This document shows positions 8,606-17,900 of a DNA stretch of 64,000 nt, piece by piece (within the stretch, counting starts at the first letter, position 1; each line of letters starts with the position of its first letter). The notes under the pieces were generated by a model, which saw nothing but the letters and a program-made list of their open reading frames with translations, was not told where the DNA came from and did no database searches. A program made the translations under genes and the position numbers. This DNA is from Nocardiopsis sp. NRRL B-16309 (GTDB lineage: Bacteria; Actinomycetota; Actinomycetes; Streptosporangiales; Streptosporangiaceae), in the NCBI RefSeq assembly GCF_001279585.1, contig NZ_LGEC01000002.1:1-64000 (forward strand). Direction: 5' to 3'.

Positions 8606-8979
8606 CAGGCGAACCCCCCTGCCGTGGCGTCCCCGAGGGCCGGGGGACGCGACGCCGCCTGCCACACCTGTGTGAGCGCGTCGGCGACGACGTCCCATTG
8701 CTTCCGCCGCTCGGCCAGCGCCTCCAGCCCGGCCTCCGTGATGGCGTAGTGCTTGCGGCGGCGGCCGGCGTCGGACCTGCCCCAGGACGCCTGGACGTAG
8801 CCGTTGCGCTCCAGGCGGTGCAGCAGCGGGTAGAGCATCCCGTCGGTCCACTGCATGCGGCCGTCGGAGAGCTCGTTGACGCGTTTGACGATGGCGTAGC
8901 CGTAGGACTCGCCCTCGGCGAGGATGCCCAGGACGAGCGGTGTGGCCGACGCGGCCACCAGGTCCTTGTCGATGTGCAC
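8605..8979 (-). CDS. PadR-family transcriptional regulator
   Basis: A 124-aa winged-helix repressor. The PadR core is clear: LVLGILAEGESYGYAIVKRV, then MQWTDGMLYPLLHRLERNGYV, then RRKHYAITEAG. GTG 8979 gives MHIDKDLVAAS at the N-terminus, with a GGGAAG-like site upstream. It is co-transcribed with the membrane gene it overlaps. Two identical inverted repeats directly upstream suggest autoregulation. Confidence 0.93.
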   Translation of the reverse strand: MHIDKDLVAASATPLVLGILAEGESYGYAIVKRVNELSDGRMQWTDGMLYPLLHRLERNGYVQASWGRSDAGRRRKHYAITEAGLEALAERRKQWDVVADALTQVWQAASRPPALGDATAGGFA

Positions 8980-8993
8980 GTGTACTTCCCATA

Positions 8994-9032
8994 CCTAGAT
9001 CCGCTAGGGATGGTTACCCTAGCAGAGCTAGG
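8994..9032 (-). promoter_or_regulatory. Twin PadR operator candidates
   Basis: Two perfect inverted repeats of identical form, CCTAG-N5-CTAGG, at 8994-9008 and 9018-9032, with centres 24 bp apart. They overlap the region where the padR promoter must be. Spacing of about two helical turns would let two dimers bind the same face. Recognition by this PadR protein is inference. Confidence 0.6.
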
Positions 9033-9369
9033 CATAGAAGAGCGAGGCATCGACTCCGTGCCGGAACGCTCGACGGCCCGAAACCGGCCACCCGGCCCGG
9101 CCGCCTCGCCTTGTCCGCCCCCAGGAGCCCGTGGGAAGGCTCGGCAGAGCGTCGATACTGGCGGAGTTGCGGATGAGCAGGCAGCCTCCGAGGCAGGCGG
9201 GCTCGTGGCGCCCGTCGGAGCGGCCCGCCGGGGACCAGCCCACCGCGCACGCTCATCGGAGACACGGAGTGTCCGCAGGGGTCGGAGGGGATTGGTGGAT
9301 TTCTACGTTCCCTTGAGTCACAATGTAGGAAACTGTCGTAGAGAACAACTCAGTATGGAGGGGTGCCAG
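9033..9369. other. Intergenic region before small secreted peptide gene
   Basis: About 340 bases between divergent units. TTGAGT at 9313 and a TAG-rich stretch near 9327-9342 are promoter candidates for the downstream peptide gene. No other gene or RNA is recognised. Confidence 0.35.
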
Positions 9370-9597
9370 ATGAAGCGCTTGTCCCGAGGGCTGGCCCTTG
9401 TCCTCTTCGCCCTGGCGATGGCTTTCTCTGCGAGTGGGACAGCCGGCGCAGCCTCCCTACACACCGCTGGCCCCTACTACTCCGAGCGCGACTGCAAAAT
9501 CGCGAGGGGCGAGTACGACCGCTACTACGAGATCGAGAGCTACTGCTTCCAGTCGCCGGCCTTCTTCGGCAACTGGTACTTCTACTACTCCAAGTAG
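9370..9597 (+). CDS. Small secreted Tyr-rich peptide
   Basis: A 75-aa precursor. A classical Sec signal peptide (charged MKRLSRG, hydrophobic core, SGTAGAAS cleavage region) covers about residues 1-31. The mature ~44-residue peptide is rich in Tyr/Phe and contains two Cys that could form a disulfide. It ends with the aromatic run NWYFYYSK. ATG 9370 is chosen because GGAGG lies 9 bases upstream. I recognise no family. Its role is unknown; an exported structural or signalling peptide is possible. Confidence 0.65.
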   Translation: MKRLSRGLALVLFALAMAFSASGTAGAASLHTAGPYYSERDCKIARGEYDRYYEIESYCFQSPAFFGNWYFYYSK

Positions 9598-9669
9598 GAG
9601 AACAAGAGGGGCCGTGGGCCGGCCCAGGCGGTGGAGCCACGCCCTGCACGGCTTCCGGTGGCCCGCCGT

Positions 9670-12207
9670 TCAGTCCCCTGACGCATCCACGTCATGCAGA
9701 GGGAGCGCCGGTGACGGGCAGTAGTTGTCCACCAATTGGAAGAACCTCGTGTAGGAGTGATCGGCGCCGTTGAGCATGGCCCGCCCGAAGGCGGCGAGGG
9801 CGGGATCGTCGCTGGAGGCGAGCGTGACCAGTGTGGACGACCAGCTCTCGTTGGACATGTCTCCGCGCGCGGCCGAGTCGTGGACGCCGAGCACTGCCTG
9901 GCATGCCTCGTCGCCGTCCGTGCTGCCGGGTACCACCGACGCCCGCAGGTCCCGGCGTTCCTCCGGTCCGAAAGGGTCGAGCGGGGCACCGACCGGCCCA
10001 GCGTGGAAGGCCGCAACGAAGACCGCCGCCGTCGCGACCGCCGCCACCGCGACCGCCTGAAGACCCGATCTCGGCCGCCCGGGCCATGCCCCGGGCCCCC
10101 TTCGGCGGCGCCGGTCGACGCCTGTGCGTACCGCCGATCCCGCCACGGCGGCCGGCACGCAGACGAGCATTAGCGCGGAAACGGCGAGCCCAGCAAGGCC
10201 GCCACCCGAGCCGTAGGCGGTCAGCAGGGAGTTCCCCATGATGGCCGAGCACGACTGCACCCCTGCCGACCCCAGACAGGCGGCCCATATCCCCGACTCG
10301 AAGGCAGCGGGTTCGAGGAATCCCGCCGCGCACGCCATCGCGCCTGCTGCGCACGCGACGACCCCGGTCCGCCCCCGGCCGCCACGGCGGGCGCCGAGTG
10401 CCGCAGAGACGGCAGCGGCCACCACCAGCGTCAGCGCCACGATCAACGCGAGCAGAACGGACGCGCCACCCGCCGCAGTGGCGGCGAGGGCCACCAAGAA
10501 CGCGAAGAAGACGACGACGCCACCGAGTGCCCGGAGCACCCACGCCGCCGCGAGCCGGGTCTCCTGAGCGGGAATGGCGAGGACGCATCCGACCATGAGG
10601 CCCGCGGCAAGCGGCACGGGCCACACGGATCCCACGCCGAACAAGCTCATCGCCACGGCGCTCGGTCCCGGGACCACGAACGTGCCAAGGATCCCGTCGA
10701 AGGTCACCCACAGCGCGAACAGGCACCCGAACACCGGTCCCGCGCAGCCCAACCCGAGGACGCCCGCCAGGCGTGGCGATGCCGAGGAGGACAGCCAGCG
10801 GCGAGCGCACATCGCGCTCCACGCAAGGAAGAGCAAGCAGGTCAGCCACAACGCGAGGACCGAGACGGCGGTGGTGACGACGGGCGCGGCGCTGGTGGAG
10901 GACCAGCCCCAGGGAACGAACGGATGCGGCACCGAACCGCCCACGGCGATCCCGGCGGCGAGGAACGCAGCACACCTCCCCAGGCGCGGTGGATCACCGG
11001 CCGCCGCACGGACCGCATTCCAGACGACGGCGGCGACCACGACACCGACCACGGCGCCCAAGAGGACCGCCACGGCGAGCATGCCGAGACGCTCCTCACC
11101 CTCGGTCACCAGCCTCCCGGCCGTACCGAGATGCGGCTGTCCGGCGCCGAGGATCAGACCGGCGGTCAGCAGGTCGGCCGGGCGGACCCGGGCCAGGCGC
11201 CGCGGGTCGCGGAGCACTTCGGCCCTGTCCCGCGGTCGGGGATGGTAGGAACGTGCCCGCTGCCAGACGCTTTCCCGTGGGCGCCCCTCGGCCATGGCGG
11301 CGAACGCGGATCGGAGCGCGGAGGCGGTGCCCGGGGAGCTGGCGGCGCGGACGTCGGCGTAGTGCTCGCGGGTGCGCAGGACGAGGGCACGCGCCGGCTG
11401 GAGCAGCAGGAGGGGGACGGCCGCCACGGCGAGCGGAAGCAGGGTCACCACGATGACGGACAACGCCTCACCCGCGCTCGGCGCCGTCGCGACCACGGCG
11501 GCGTGAGCGGCCATGGTGAGGGCCAGCAGCACGAAGAAGCTCCACCAGGCCCCGATGGTCAGGTACGTGATGTCGATGTCGCGGTTGCGCAGGTGGGCGG
11601 CCTCGTGCCGGATCATCGCCGAGCACTGCCGGTCCAGGTCGGAGTCACCACGCGCGGCGAGCAGAGTACTGTCGACGGCGACCGAGTAGCGGCCGAAGGC
11701 GCCGAAGGCGCGAGCTCCTTTCGCCGTCCCGAGCGTGACCAGAACCTGGACACGCTCACGCCCACGGTCACCGAGCACCGCCCGAAGGTCGCCTTCGGCC
11801 CTCAGGAGCCGAGGATCGTCGTCACGGACGGGAATCGGGCGCAGCCGGAGTCGCAGGAGGAGCGGATAGGCGGCGTACACGACCACGGTGAGGGCGGCCC
11901 ACACGGGAGCGCCCCCGAGCATGATCACCACGAGACGCTTCTCCTGCCCCGCCGCGCAGGACAGGTAGTCGTCCAGCAGCACCCCGTCCGGAACGGCTCC
12001 CGCGTCGGCGCGGGCCCGGGCCGAGCAGGCGGCAGGGTCGAGAATCGATGGGACCCCGGCGAGTTCGAGCAGGGCGACCTGCCAGAGTGTGATGTACATG
12101 GCTCCGACCGCCGCGCCGATGATCAGCAAGACGAAACGCAGGCTCGTGGCGGACGGCAGGACGAACGGGTCGAAGCGCGCGTCAGGCCGCATCCTCCTCC
12201 CCGTCAT
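9670..12207 (-). CDS. Membrane M48-type zinc metalloprotease
   Basis: An 845-aa multi-pass membrane protein. After two N-terminal helices comes a cytoplasmic protease domain with IRHEAAHLRNRDID near residue 200, the HExxH zinc site of M48 (HtpX/Ste24-like) peptidases. The next ~500 residues hold many further hydrophobic helices, and the last ~120 residues form a polar, probably extracytoplasmic tail with several Cys. It is far longer than HtpX (~290 aa). ATG 12207 overlaps the upstream gene by 26 bases; ATG 12192, just after GGGGAGGAGG, is an alternative start. Likely role: membrane-protein quality control or signal proteolysis. Confidence 0.75.
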   Translation of the reverse strand: MTGRRMRPDARFDPFVLPSATSLRFVLLIIGAAVGAMYITLWQVALLELAGVPSILDPAACSARARADAGAVPDGVLLDDYLSCAAGQEKRLVVIMLGGAPVWAALTVVVYAAYPLLLRLRLRPIPVRDDDPRLLRAEGDLRAVLGDRGRERVQVLVTLGTAKGARAFGAFGRYSVAVDSTLLAARGDSDLDRQCSAMIRHEAAHLRNRDIDITYLTIGAWWSFFVLLALTMAAHAAVVATAPSAGEALSVIVVTLLPLAVAAVPLLLLQPARALVLRTREHYADVRAASSPGTASALRSAFAAMAEGRPRESVWQRARSYHPRPRDRAEVLRDPRRLARVRPADLLTAGLILGAGQPHLGTAGRLVTEGEERLGMLAVAVLLGAVVGVVVAAVVWNAVRAAAGDPPRLGRCAAFLAAGIAVGGSVPHPFVPWGWSSTSAAPVVTTAVSVLALWLTCLLFLAWSAMCARRWLSSSASPRLAGVLGLGCAGPVFGCLFALWVTFDGILGTFVVPGPSAVAMSLFGVGSVWPVPLAAGLMVGCVLAIPAQETRLAAAWVLRALGGVVVFFAFLVALAATAAGGASVLLALIVALTLVVAAAVSAALGARRGGRGRTGVVACAAGAMACAAGFLEPAAFESGIWAACLGSAGVQSCSAIMGNSLLTAYGSGGGLAGLAVSALMLVCVPAAVAGSAVRTGVDRRRRRGPGAWPGRPRSGLQAVAVAAVATAAVFVAAFHAGPVGAPLDPFGPEERRDLRASVVPGSTDGDEACQAVLGVHDSAARGDMSNESWSSTLVTLASSDDPALAAFGRAMLNGADHSYTRFFQLVDNYCPSPALPLHDVDASGD

Positions 12208-12697
12208 CCGGCTTCGAGTCCCGCCCGCCCTCGGCGAGTTCGGCCACCAGTTCGCGCGTGAGCCGCGCCGCGTCCTCAGGCGAGAGCCCGGAGCGGACGG
12301 CGTGCTTGGTGATGGCCGCTGCCACGTCGGGGACGCTCGCCGCCGGGAGAACGGGTAGTTCCGTCTCCGGGGTGAGGCGCTTGGCCGCTCCCGGCCGCAG
12401 GCGGCGCAGCGCGGCCCGCCACGCCCGGTCCCACCAGGGGCGCAACACGTCGGTCAGCGACCCGACGATCAGCTCGTTGAGGACCGTCAGGACGATTCCG
12501 GCGACCACACCGACGGCGACCGCGCCGAATCCCAGAGGGTCGTCGCCCGGGCGGCGCGGCACTGCGCCGCGGGCGAAGAACTCGTCTCTGACCACGGGAT
12601 AGTAGGCGGACTCCGCAGGAGCGCATCGAGAGACGACCCGCGCGGCCATACTGTCGATGGTCCGCGGCCGGGGGGCGTCCGGTGGGACGGCGTTCAT
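12182..12697 (-). CDS. Single-pass membrane protein, M48 partner
   Basis: A 171-aa protein of unknown family. About 60 polar residues precede one hydrophobic helix (AVAVGVVAGIVLTVLNELIVG). A basic stretch follows, then a C-terminal helical domain ending in the acidic DSKPDDGEEDAA. The start at 12697 has GGAG five bases upstream; longer in-frame starts lack a site. Its 3' end overlaps the metalloprotease gene, implying co-expression and perhaps a substrate or adaptor role. Confidence 0.6.
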   Translation of the reverse strand: MNAVPPDAPRPRTIDSMAARVVSRCAPAESAYYPVVRDEFFARGAVPRRPGDDPLGFGAVAVGVVAGIVLTVLNELIVGSLTDVLRPWWDRAWRAALRRLRPGAAKRLTPETELPVLPAASVPDVAAAITKHAVRSGLSPEDAARLTRELVAELAEGGRDSKPDDGEEDAA

Positions 12698-12746
12698 CGG
12701 TACTCCGTGCTCGGGGGGGAGGAGGAGGCGGTCCACATTGTTCGTG

Positions 12747-12762
12747 TGGCTCCGTAAGGAGC
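12747..12762. promoter_or_regulatory. Short hairpin/operator candidate upstream of M48 operon
   Basis: GGCTCC-GTAA-GGAGCC, a perfect 6-bp inverted repeat about 50 bases before the start of the membrane-partner gene. It may be an operator or 5'-UTR hairpin; function not established. Confidence 0.3.
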
Positions 12763-12884
12763 CTAACCGTTTACCGATGCTCTGTGTGGCGATTCGTGCG
12801 TATTGGGTGAAATTCCGGCACAGCACCAGCGCAGTCAGCGCTCGACGGCTTGCCGGCCTGCCTTCTGGCTCCAGGAAGAAGCAC

Positions 12885-12919
12885 ACGGCCGCCCGCCCCA
12901 CACGGGGACGGGCGGCCGT
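12885..12919 (-). terminator. Terminator hairpin of glyS
   Basis: An inverted repeat of about 15 bp with one bulge (12885-12899 and 12904-12919, ACAC loop), 22 bases past the glyS stop codon. Confidence 0.75.
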
Positions 12920-12940
12920 CGCTTGCTCAGTCGACTGGAA

Positions 12941-14329
12941 CTAGCAGCCGGGCAGGCGCTCCACCAGGTACATCTCCACCTGGTCGAGGGACACGCGCTC
13001 CTGGGACATGGTGTCGCGCTCGCGCACGGTCACCGCGTTGTCCTCCAGGGTGTCGAAGTCCACCGTGACGCAGAACGGGGTGCCGATCTCGTCCTGGCGG
13101 CGGTAGCGGCGGCCGATGGCGCCGGCGTCGTCGAACTCCACGTTCCAGCGCTTGCGCAGCGCGGCGGCCAGGTCGCGCGCCTTCGGCGACAGGTCGGTGT
13201 TGCGCGACAGCGGCAGTACCGCGACCTTGACCGGCGACAGGCGCGGGTCCAGGCGCATCACGGCGCGCTTCTCCAGCTTGCCCTTGGCGTTGGGCGCCTC
13301 GTCGACGTTGTAGGCGTCCAGCATGAAGGTGAGCACCGTGCGGTCGACACCGGCCGCGGGCTCGATGACGTACGGGAAGTACCGCTCGTTCTTCTCCTGG
13401 TCGAAGAAGGACAGGTCGGTGCCCGAGGCCTCCGAGTGCGTCCGCAGGTCGTAGTCGGTGCGGTTGGCGACGCCCTCCAGCTCGCCCCACTCACTGCCCT
13501 GGAAGTTGAACCGGTACTCGATGTCCACGGTCCGGGTGGAGTAGTGGGAGAGCTTCTCCTTCGGGTGCTCGTACAGGCGCAGGTTGTCCTTGGCGATGCC
13601 CAGGTCCAGGTACCACTGGTGACGGGTGTCGATCCAGTACTGGTGCCACTCCTCGTCACTGCCCGGACGGACGAAGAACTCCATCTCCATCTGCTCGAAC
13701 TCGCGGGTCCGGAAGATGAAGTTGCCGGGGGTGATCTCGTTGCGGAACGACTTGCCGATCTGGCCGATGCCGAACGGGATCTTGCGGCGGGCGCTCTGCT
13801 CGACGTTCTTGTAGTTGACGAAGATGCCCTGGGCGGTCTCCGGGCGCAGGTAGGCCAGGCCCTTCTCGTCCTGGACCGGGCCCAGGTGGGTGCGCAGCAG
13901 GCCGTTGAACATGCGCGGCTCGGTGAAGGAGTCCTTGGCGCCGCAGTTGGGGCAGGCCAGCGCCTTCAGGCCCTCCTCGGGCTCGCGGCCGTGCTTCTCC
14001 TCGTAGGCCTCGATGAGGTGGTCGGCCCGGAAGCGCTTGTGGCAGGACTGGCACTCGGTGAGCGGGTCGACGAACGCCTTGACGTGGCCGGAGGCCTCCC
14101 AGACCTCGCGGGCCAGGATGACGCTGGAGTCGAGGCCGACGATGTCGTCGCGCTCCTGCACCATGGAGCGCCACCACTGGCGCTTGACGTTGGCCTTGAG
14201 CTCCACACCCAGGGGACCGTAGTCCCAGGCGGCGCGCAGGCCGCCGTAGATCTCGCTCGAGGGGTAGACCAGGCCTCGACGCTTGGCGAGGTTGACCAGT
14301 GCGTCCATTGCCTCTGACTTGGCGGCCAT
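12941..14329 (-). CDS. glyS: Glycyl-tRNA synthetase (class II, homodimeric)
   Basis: A 462-aa enzyme that charges tRNA-Gly, of the single-chain bacterial/archaeal-eukaryotic type rather than the alpha2-beta2 type. It starts MAAKSEAMDALVNLAKRRG. Early blocks are YPSSEIYGG and WDYGPLGVELK. Two CxxC pairs (CQSCHKR and CPNC) form an inserted zinc-binding region. Motif 2 is FRNEITPGNFIFRTREFEQ, and the C-terminal anticodon domain is intact. The start has GGAGAG six bases upstream. Monocistronic, with a terminator behind it. Confidence 0.96.
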   Translation of the reverse strand: MAAKSEAMDALVNLAKRRGLVYPSSEIYGGLRAAWDYGPLGVELKANVKRQWWRSMVQERDDIVGLDSSVILAREVWEASGHVKAFVDPLTECQSCHKRFRADHLIEAYEEKHGREPEEGLKALACPNCGAKDSFTEPRMFNGLLRTHLGPVQDEKGLAYLRPETAQGIFVNYKNVEQSARRKIPFGIGQIGKSFRNEITPGNFIFRTREFEQMEMEFFVRPGSDEEWHQYWIDTRHQWYLDLGIAKDNLRLYEHPKEKLSHYSTRTVDIEYRFNFQGSEWGELEGVANRTDYDLRTHSEASGTDLSFFDQEKNERYFPYVIEPAAGVDRTVLTFMLDAYNVDEAPNAKGKLEKRAVMRLDPRLSPVKVAVLPLSRNTDLSPKARDLAAALRKRWNVEFDDAGAIGRRYRRQDEIGTPFCVTVDFDTLEDNAVTVRERDTMSQERVSLDQVEMYLVERLPGC

Positions 14330-14522
14330 GGGTGACTCTCCATCCGGCTGGCGGTCGGTGGATCGCGGTGCGCGATACATCGTTGTGGTCGGGGCGCGAA
14401 ACGCATGACGAACCAGGGAGTGGCACGTCAGGCGGCCGCGTCCACCCAGGCTAGAGCACGCGGGGACCCTGGTGCGCACGATTTCCCACGTGGCCCGGGG
14501 GCCTGGCGACCCCGCGGTCCGC

Positions 14523-14819
14523 TCAGCCTCGGGACCCGCCGCTGGTGAGGAGCTCGAAGGCGGTCGGTTCGTCGATGGCGCGGGAGAGCAGCGGAACGGC
14601 GTGGACCTTGACGTCGAAGTCGGAGAGCGCCCGGCGGTAGAACCCGGCCCCCTCCCACTCGGTGACCACGGTCCACAGCGACGGATCGTCGGCGGCCCTG
14701 CCCAGCCGGTGTCCCAGGAAGCCGGGACGGCGGGAGAGCACCTCGACCGCGACCGCGGCGTCGGACTGGAAGGCCTCGGTGTCGGCCTCGGGCACTGAGT
14801 AGCGGGTGATGACGATCAC
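14523..14819 (-). CDS. Antibiotic biosynthesis monooxygenase (ABM) domain protein
   Basis: A 98-aa single-domain protein with the dimeric alpha+beta barrel pattern of ABM proteins: IVITRYSVPEADTEAFQSDA, then RRPGFLGHRLGR and LWTVVTEWEGAGFYRRAL. Such proteins act as heme-degrading or quinone-forming monooxygenases, or have no known substrate. GTG start. It lies alone between glyS and the CDP-glycerol transferase gene, and no context fixes its substrate. Confidence 0.8.
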   Translation of the reverse strand: MIVITRYSVPEADTEAFQSDAAVAVEVLSRRPGFLGHRLGRAADDPSLWTVVTEWEGAGFYRRALSDFDVKVHAVPLLSRAIDEPTAFELLTSGGSRG

Positions 14820-14902
14820 GCCACCATTCTGGCCTACCCGGCGGACCCGCGGCGCCGGAACGGGGCGGCGCGGACGGCCGCCGCCGCGATCGTCCCCGCG
14901 GG

Positions 14903-14939
14903 CGGTGCGGGCCCGGGCGCGCGGCCCGGGCCCGCACCG
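14903..14939 (-). terminator. Terminator hairpin of CDP-glycerol transferase gene
   Basis: Perfect 16-bp stem (14903-14918 and 14924-14939, 5-base loop) immediately after the stop codon at 14943. Confidence 0.8.
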
Positions 14940-14942
14940 TGG

Positions 14943-17900
14943 TCAGTCCTTGCCGAACACCCGGTCCACGACGCGCTCGGCGGCGTGGCCGTCGTCCAGG
15001 GGGCAGAACTGGTCCACGAACGACCGGTAGGTGCCCCGGTGCTCCTCCGCGACGCGGTCGATGTCCAGCAGGGCTCCGATGACGTCGTCGGACCGGGTCA
15101 GCAGCGGGCCGGGCGCGGTCTCCTCGAAGTCGAAGTAGAACCCGCGCAGGTTGTCCCGGTAGCTCTCCAGGTCGTAGGTGAAGAAGAGCATGGGCCGCCC
15201 GGTGTTGGCGAAGTCGAACATCATCGACGAGTAGTCGGTGACCAGGACGTCGGTGACCAGGAACAGCTCCATGATCTCCGGGTACAGGGACACGTCGTAC
15301 ACGAAGTCCTCGCCCACGATCGGGACGCTGTCCACGACCCTCGGGTGGCGGCGGACCAGCAGGACGTGGTCGTCGCCCAGCGCCTCGTACATCCGCCGCA
15401 GGTCCAGGTGCAGGTCGAGCTTGTGCTTGCCGCGCGTGTAGTACTTGTCGTCCCGCCAGGTGGGCGCGTAGAGCACGACCTTCTTGCCCTCGGGCAGGCC
15501 GAGCCGGCGCCGTGTCCGCTCCGCGACGGCCTCCGCGTCGGGCGAGAAGAAGATGTCGTTGCGCGGGTAGCCGGTCTCCAGGATCTCGCCCTCGAACCGG
15601 AAGGCGCTGCGCAGGATGGGCGTGGCCCAGGGGCTGGGCGAGACCAGGTAGTCCCACTGCCGGGTCTCCCACGCGAGCTTGTCGAAGTAGTCGCGGGACT
15701 TGCCCCGGATGTTCTCGACGTCGAAGCCGATCCGCTTGAGCATCGACCCGTGCCAGGTCTGGACGACCACCTGGTCGGGGCGGCGGTGGAACCACGCCGG
15801 CTGGCGCGAGTTGGACACCAGGTAGCGGCTGCGGGCCAGGGCCTCGTAGTACTCCCGGCCCCGGTGGCGCACGGGTTCCAGGTCCGCGGGCGGTCGCACC
15901 TGCCCGTCGGCGACCAGCCAGGACATCGGGTAGTCGGCCCAGCGCTCGCGCCCGCGCAGCTCGGCGTAGATGCTCTGCGGGCTGTCGGAGTACTGGCGCC
16001 CGGTGTAGCTGTCGAACAGGACGCCCTCCACGACCGGCTCGTGGCGCTGGGCACGGTAGAAGGTCTCGCGCAGCTCGCGCTGGGCGAAGGCGCCGCGCTC
16101 GGAGGGGTGCAGGTCCGTGCCGACCCGCAGGACCGGCAGGCCGTGGCCCTTGTAGGAGAGCGTGTAGGTGCGCTCGGAGGTCTGCAGCGCCAGGGGCAGG
16201 TGCGAGATGAGGTCCTCGGCGAACTCCACGCCGACGTCGGTGGCCTCCTGCCCGTCGCCGCCGAGCACCCGTCCCCACAGCTGGTAGCCGCCCGCGGCCA
16301 GGGACAGCTCACCGGACAGGGTGGGGACGTCGGCGGGCGCGAACTCGGCGGTGAAGCGGCTTCCGGAACGCTTCACCTCCAGCGGGTGCTCCTCGTCGCG
16401 GCCGTGCGCCCTGGCCACGAGCCGCAACTCGGCGTCGGCGGTGAAGTCGCCCCGCAGGACGAGCCGGCGGCCCTCCCAGGCGGCCTCCTCGACCACGGGG
16501 CGCGCGTGCCCCGCGCGCAGCGCGAGGTGGCCGGTCGGCGTGCGCTGCACGGCCAGCTCCTGGTGGGAGCCCCCCGCGGCGTAGGTGCGCCCGTGGACGG
16601 TGTCCGGCAGGACCGGCGCGACGCTCTCCTGGTCGGGGGTGACCAGGTGGGCGTCCCACACCTCCTGGCGGATCACGCCGCCGCACTCGGCGACGCTCCG
16701 GTCGAGCAGGTCGGCGGCGCGCACCCGGGCGCTCACCCGCCCGCCGTGCACCGTCAGCGGGTAGCTGAGTACGGCGGTCCCGGGCCGGCGGACCAGGCGC
16801 AGCTCGGTCGCCCGGGCTGCGGGCGGCGACACCAGTTCGCCGTCCAGTTCGAGCTGCCCCGTACCGGCGTCGTAGCGGTGGTCGGTGATCCGTGCGCGGG
16901 AGGGTTCGACGGCGACGATCAGGTGGCGGTCCCTGTTCCAGCGGGGCCGGACCCAGAGGTCGTCGTCGATCTGGTGGTAGCCGGGCCGCTCCGGGGGTCC
17001 GGCGACCGGGTTGCCGATGATCCTGCGGCGGGCCAGGCCGCGGTTGACCACGACCAGCTCGACCTTCCAGTCCCCGGGCTCCCAGCGCCCGCCCGTCCGC
17101 AGGCGGCGGGGGTCGACGATCACCGTGAACCCGCCGTAGTCGTGGCGGGCGGCGTCGACCAGGTCCGGGAGGCGGTACTCCGCGGCCAGGCGGGTGTGCA
17201 CGGGGAGCCTGACCCGGCGGCGGGTGGAGGTGTTGACGGCGAACGCGACCACGTGCTGCTGCCAGCGCTTTCGGGCGCGCAGGTGCTGGATGCCGACACG
17301 GCCGCTGATGTGCAGGCGGCCGTCCTTCCAGTGGACGTCCTCGGTCTTCTGGCGGACCCTGAGCTCGTCGTCGAGCCGGTAGACGTCGCGAGGCACGGCC
17401 TTGGCGGGGTCGGTGGCGTCGAAGAAGGGATAGCGGATGTAGTAGCCCAGCCCGCGCCGGACCACGTTCGCCTTCTTGATCTCCACGCTCTTGGCGAAGG
17501 TCGCGACCTCCAGGAGGTCGTCCACGCGCCGCTTGCGCACCAGGTGGTACAGGAGGCGGTCCAGGACGCCCAGGCCGCGCAGCAGGCGCGGGGACACGTG
17601 GTCCAGGTAGGTGTTGAGCAGGTCGAAGACGAGCTCGCGGACCTCCTCGTCGGCGTCGTCCAGGCGCAGCAGCAGCTGGCGGAGCTCGCCCTGGAGGAGG
17701 GGGCGGTCCCAGAGCTGCCGGTCGGCGGTGCTCAGGCTGGCGGCCAGGACGCCCATGGCGTGCAGGCGACGGGTGAGGGCCTGCGGTTCCAGGGGGACGG
17801 GGGCGGTCTCGCGCTGGCGCTTGAGCAGCACGGTGGCCGGCAGGACGTCGACGGCGGCGGCCGCCAGGACGGCGCGGCGCAGGCCCAGGCCCGCGTCCTC

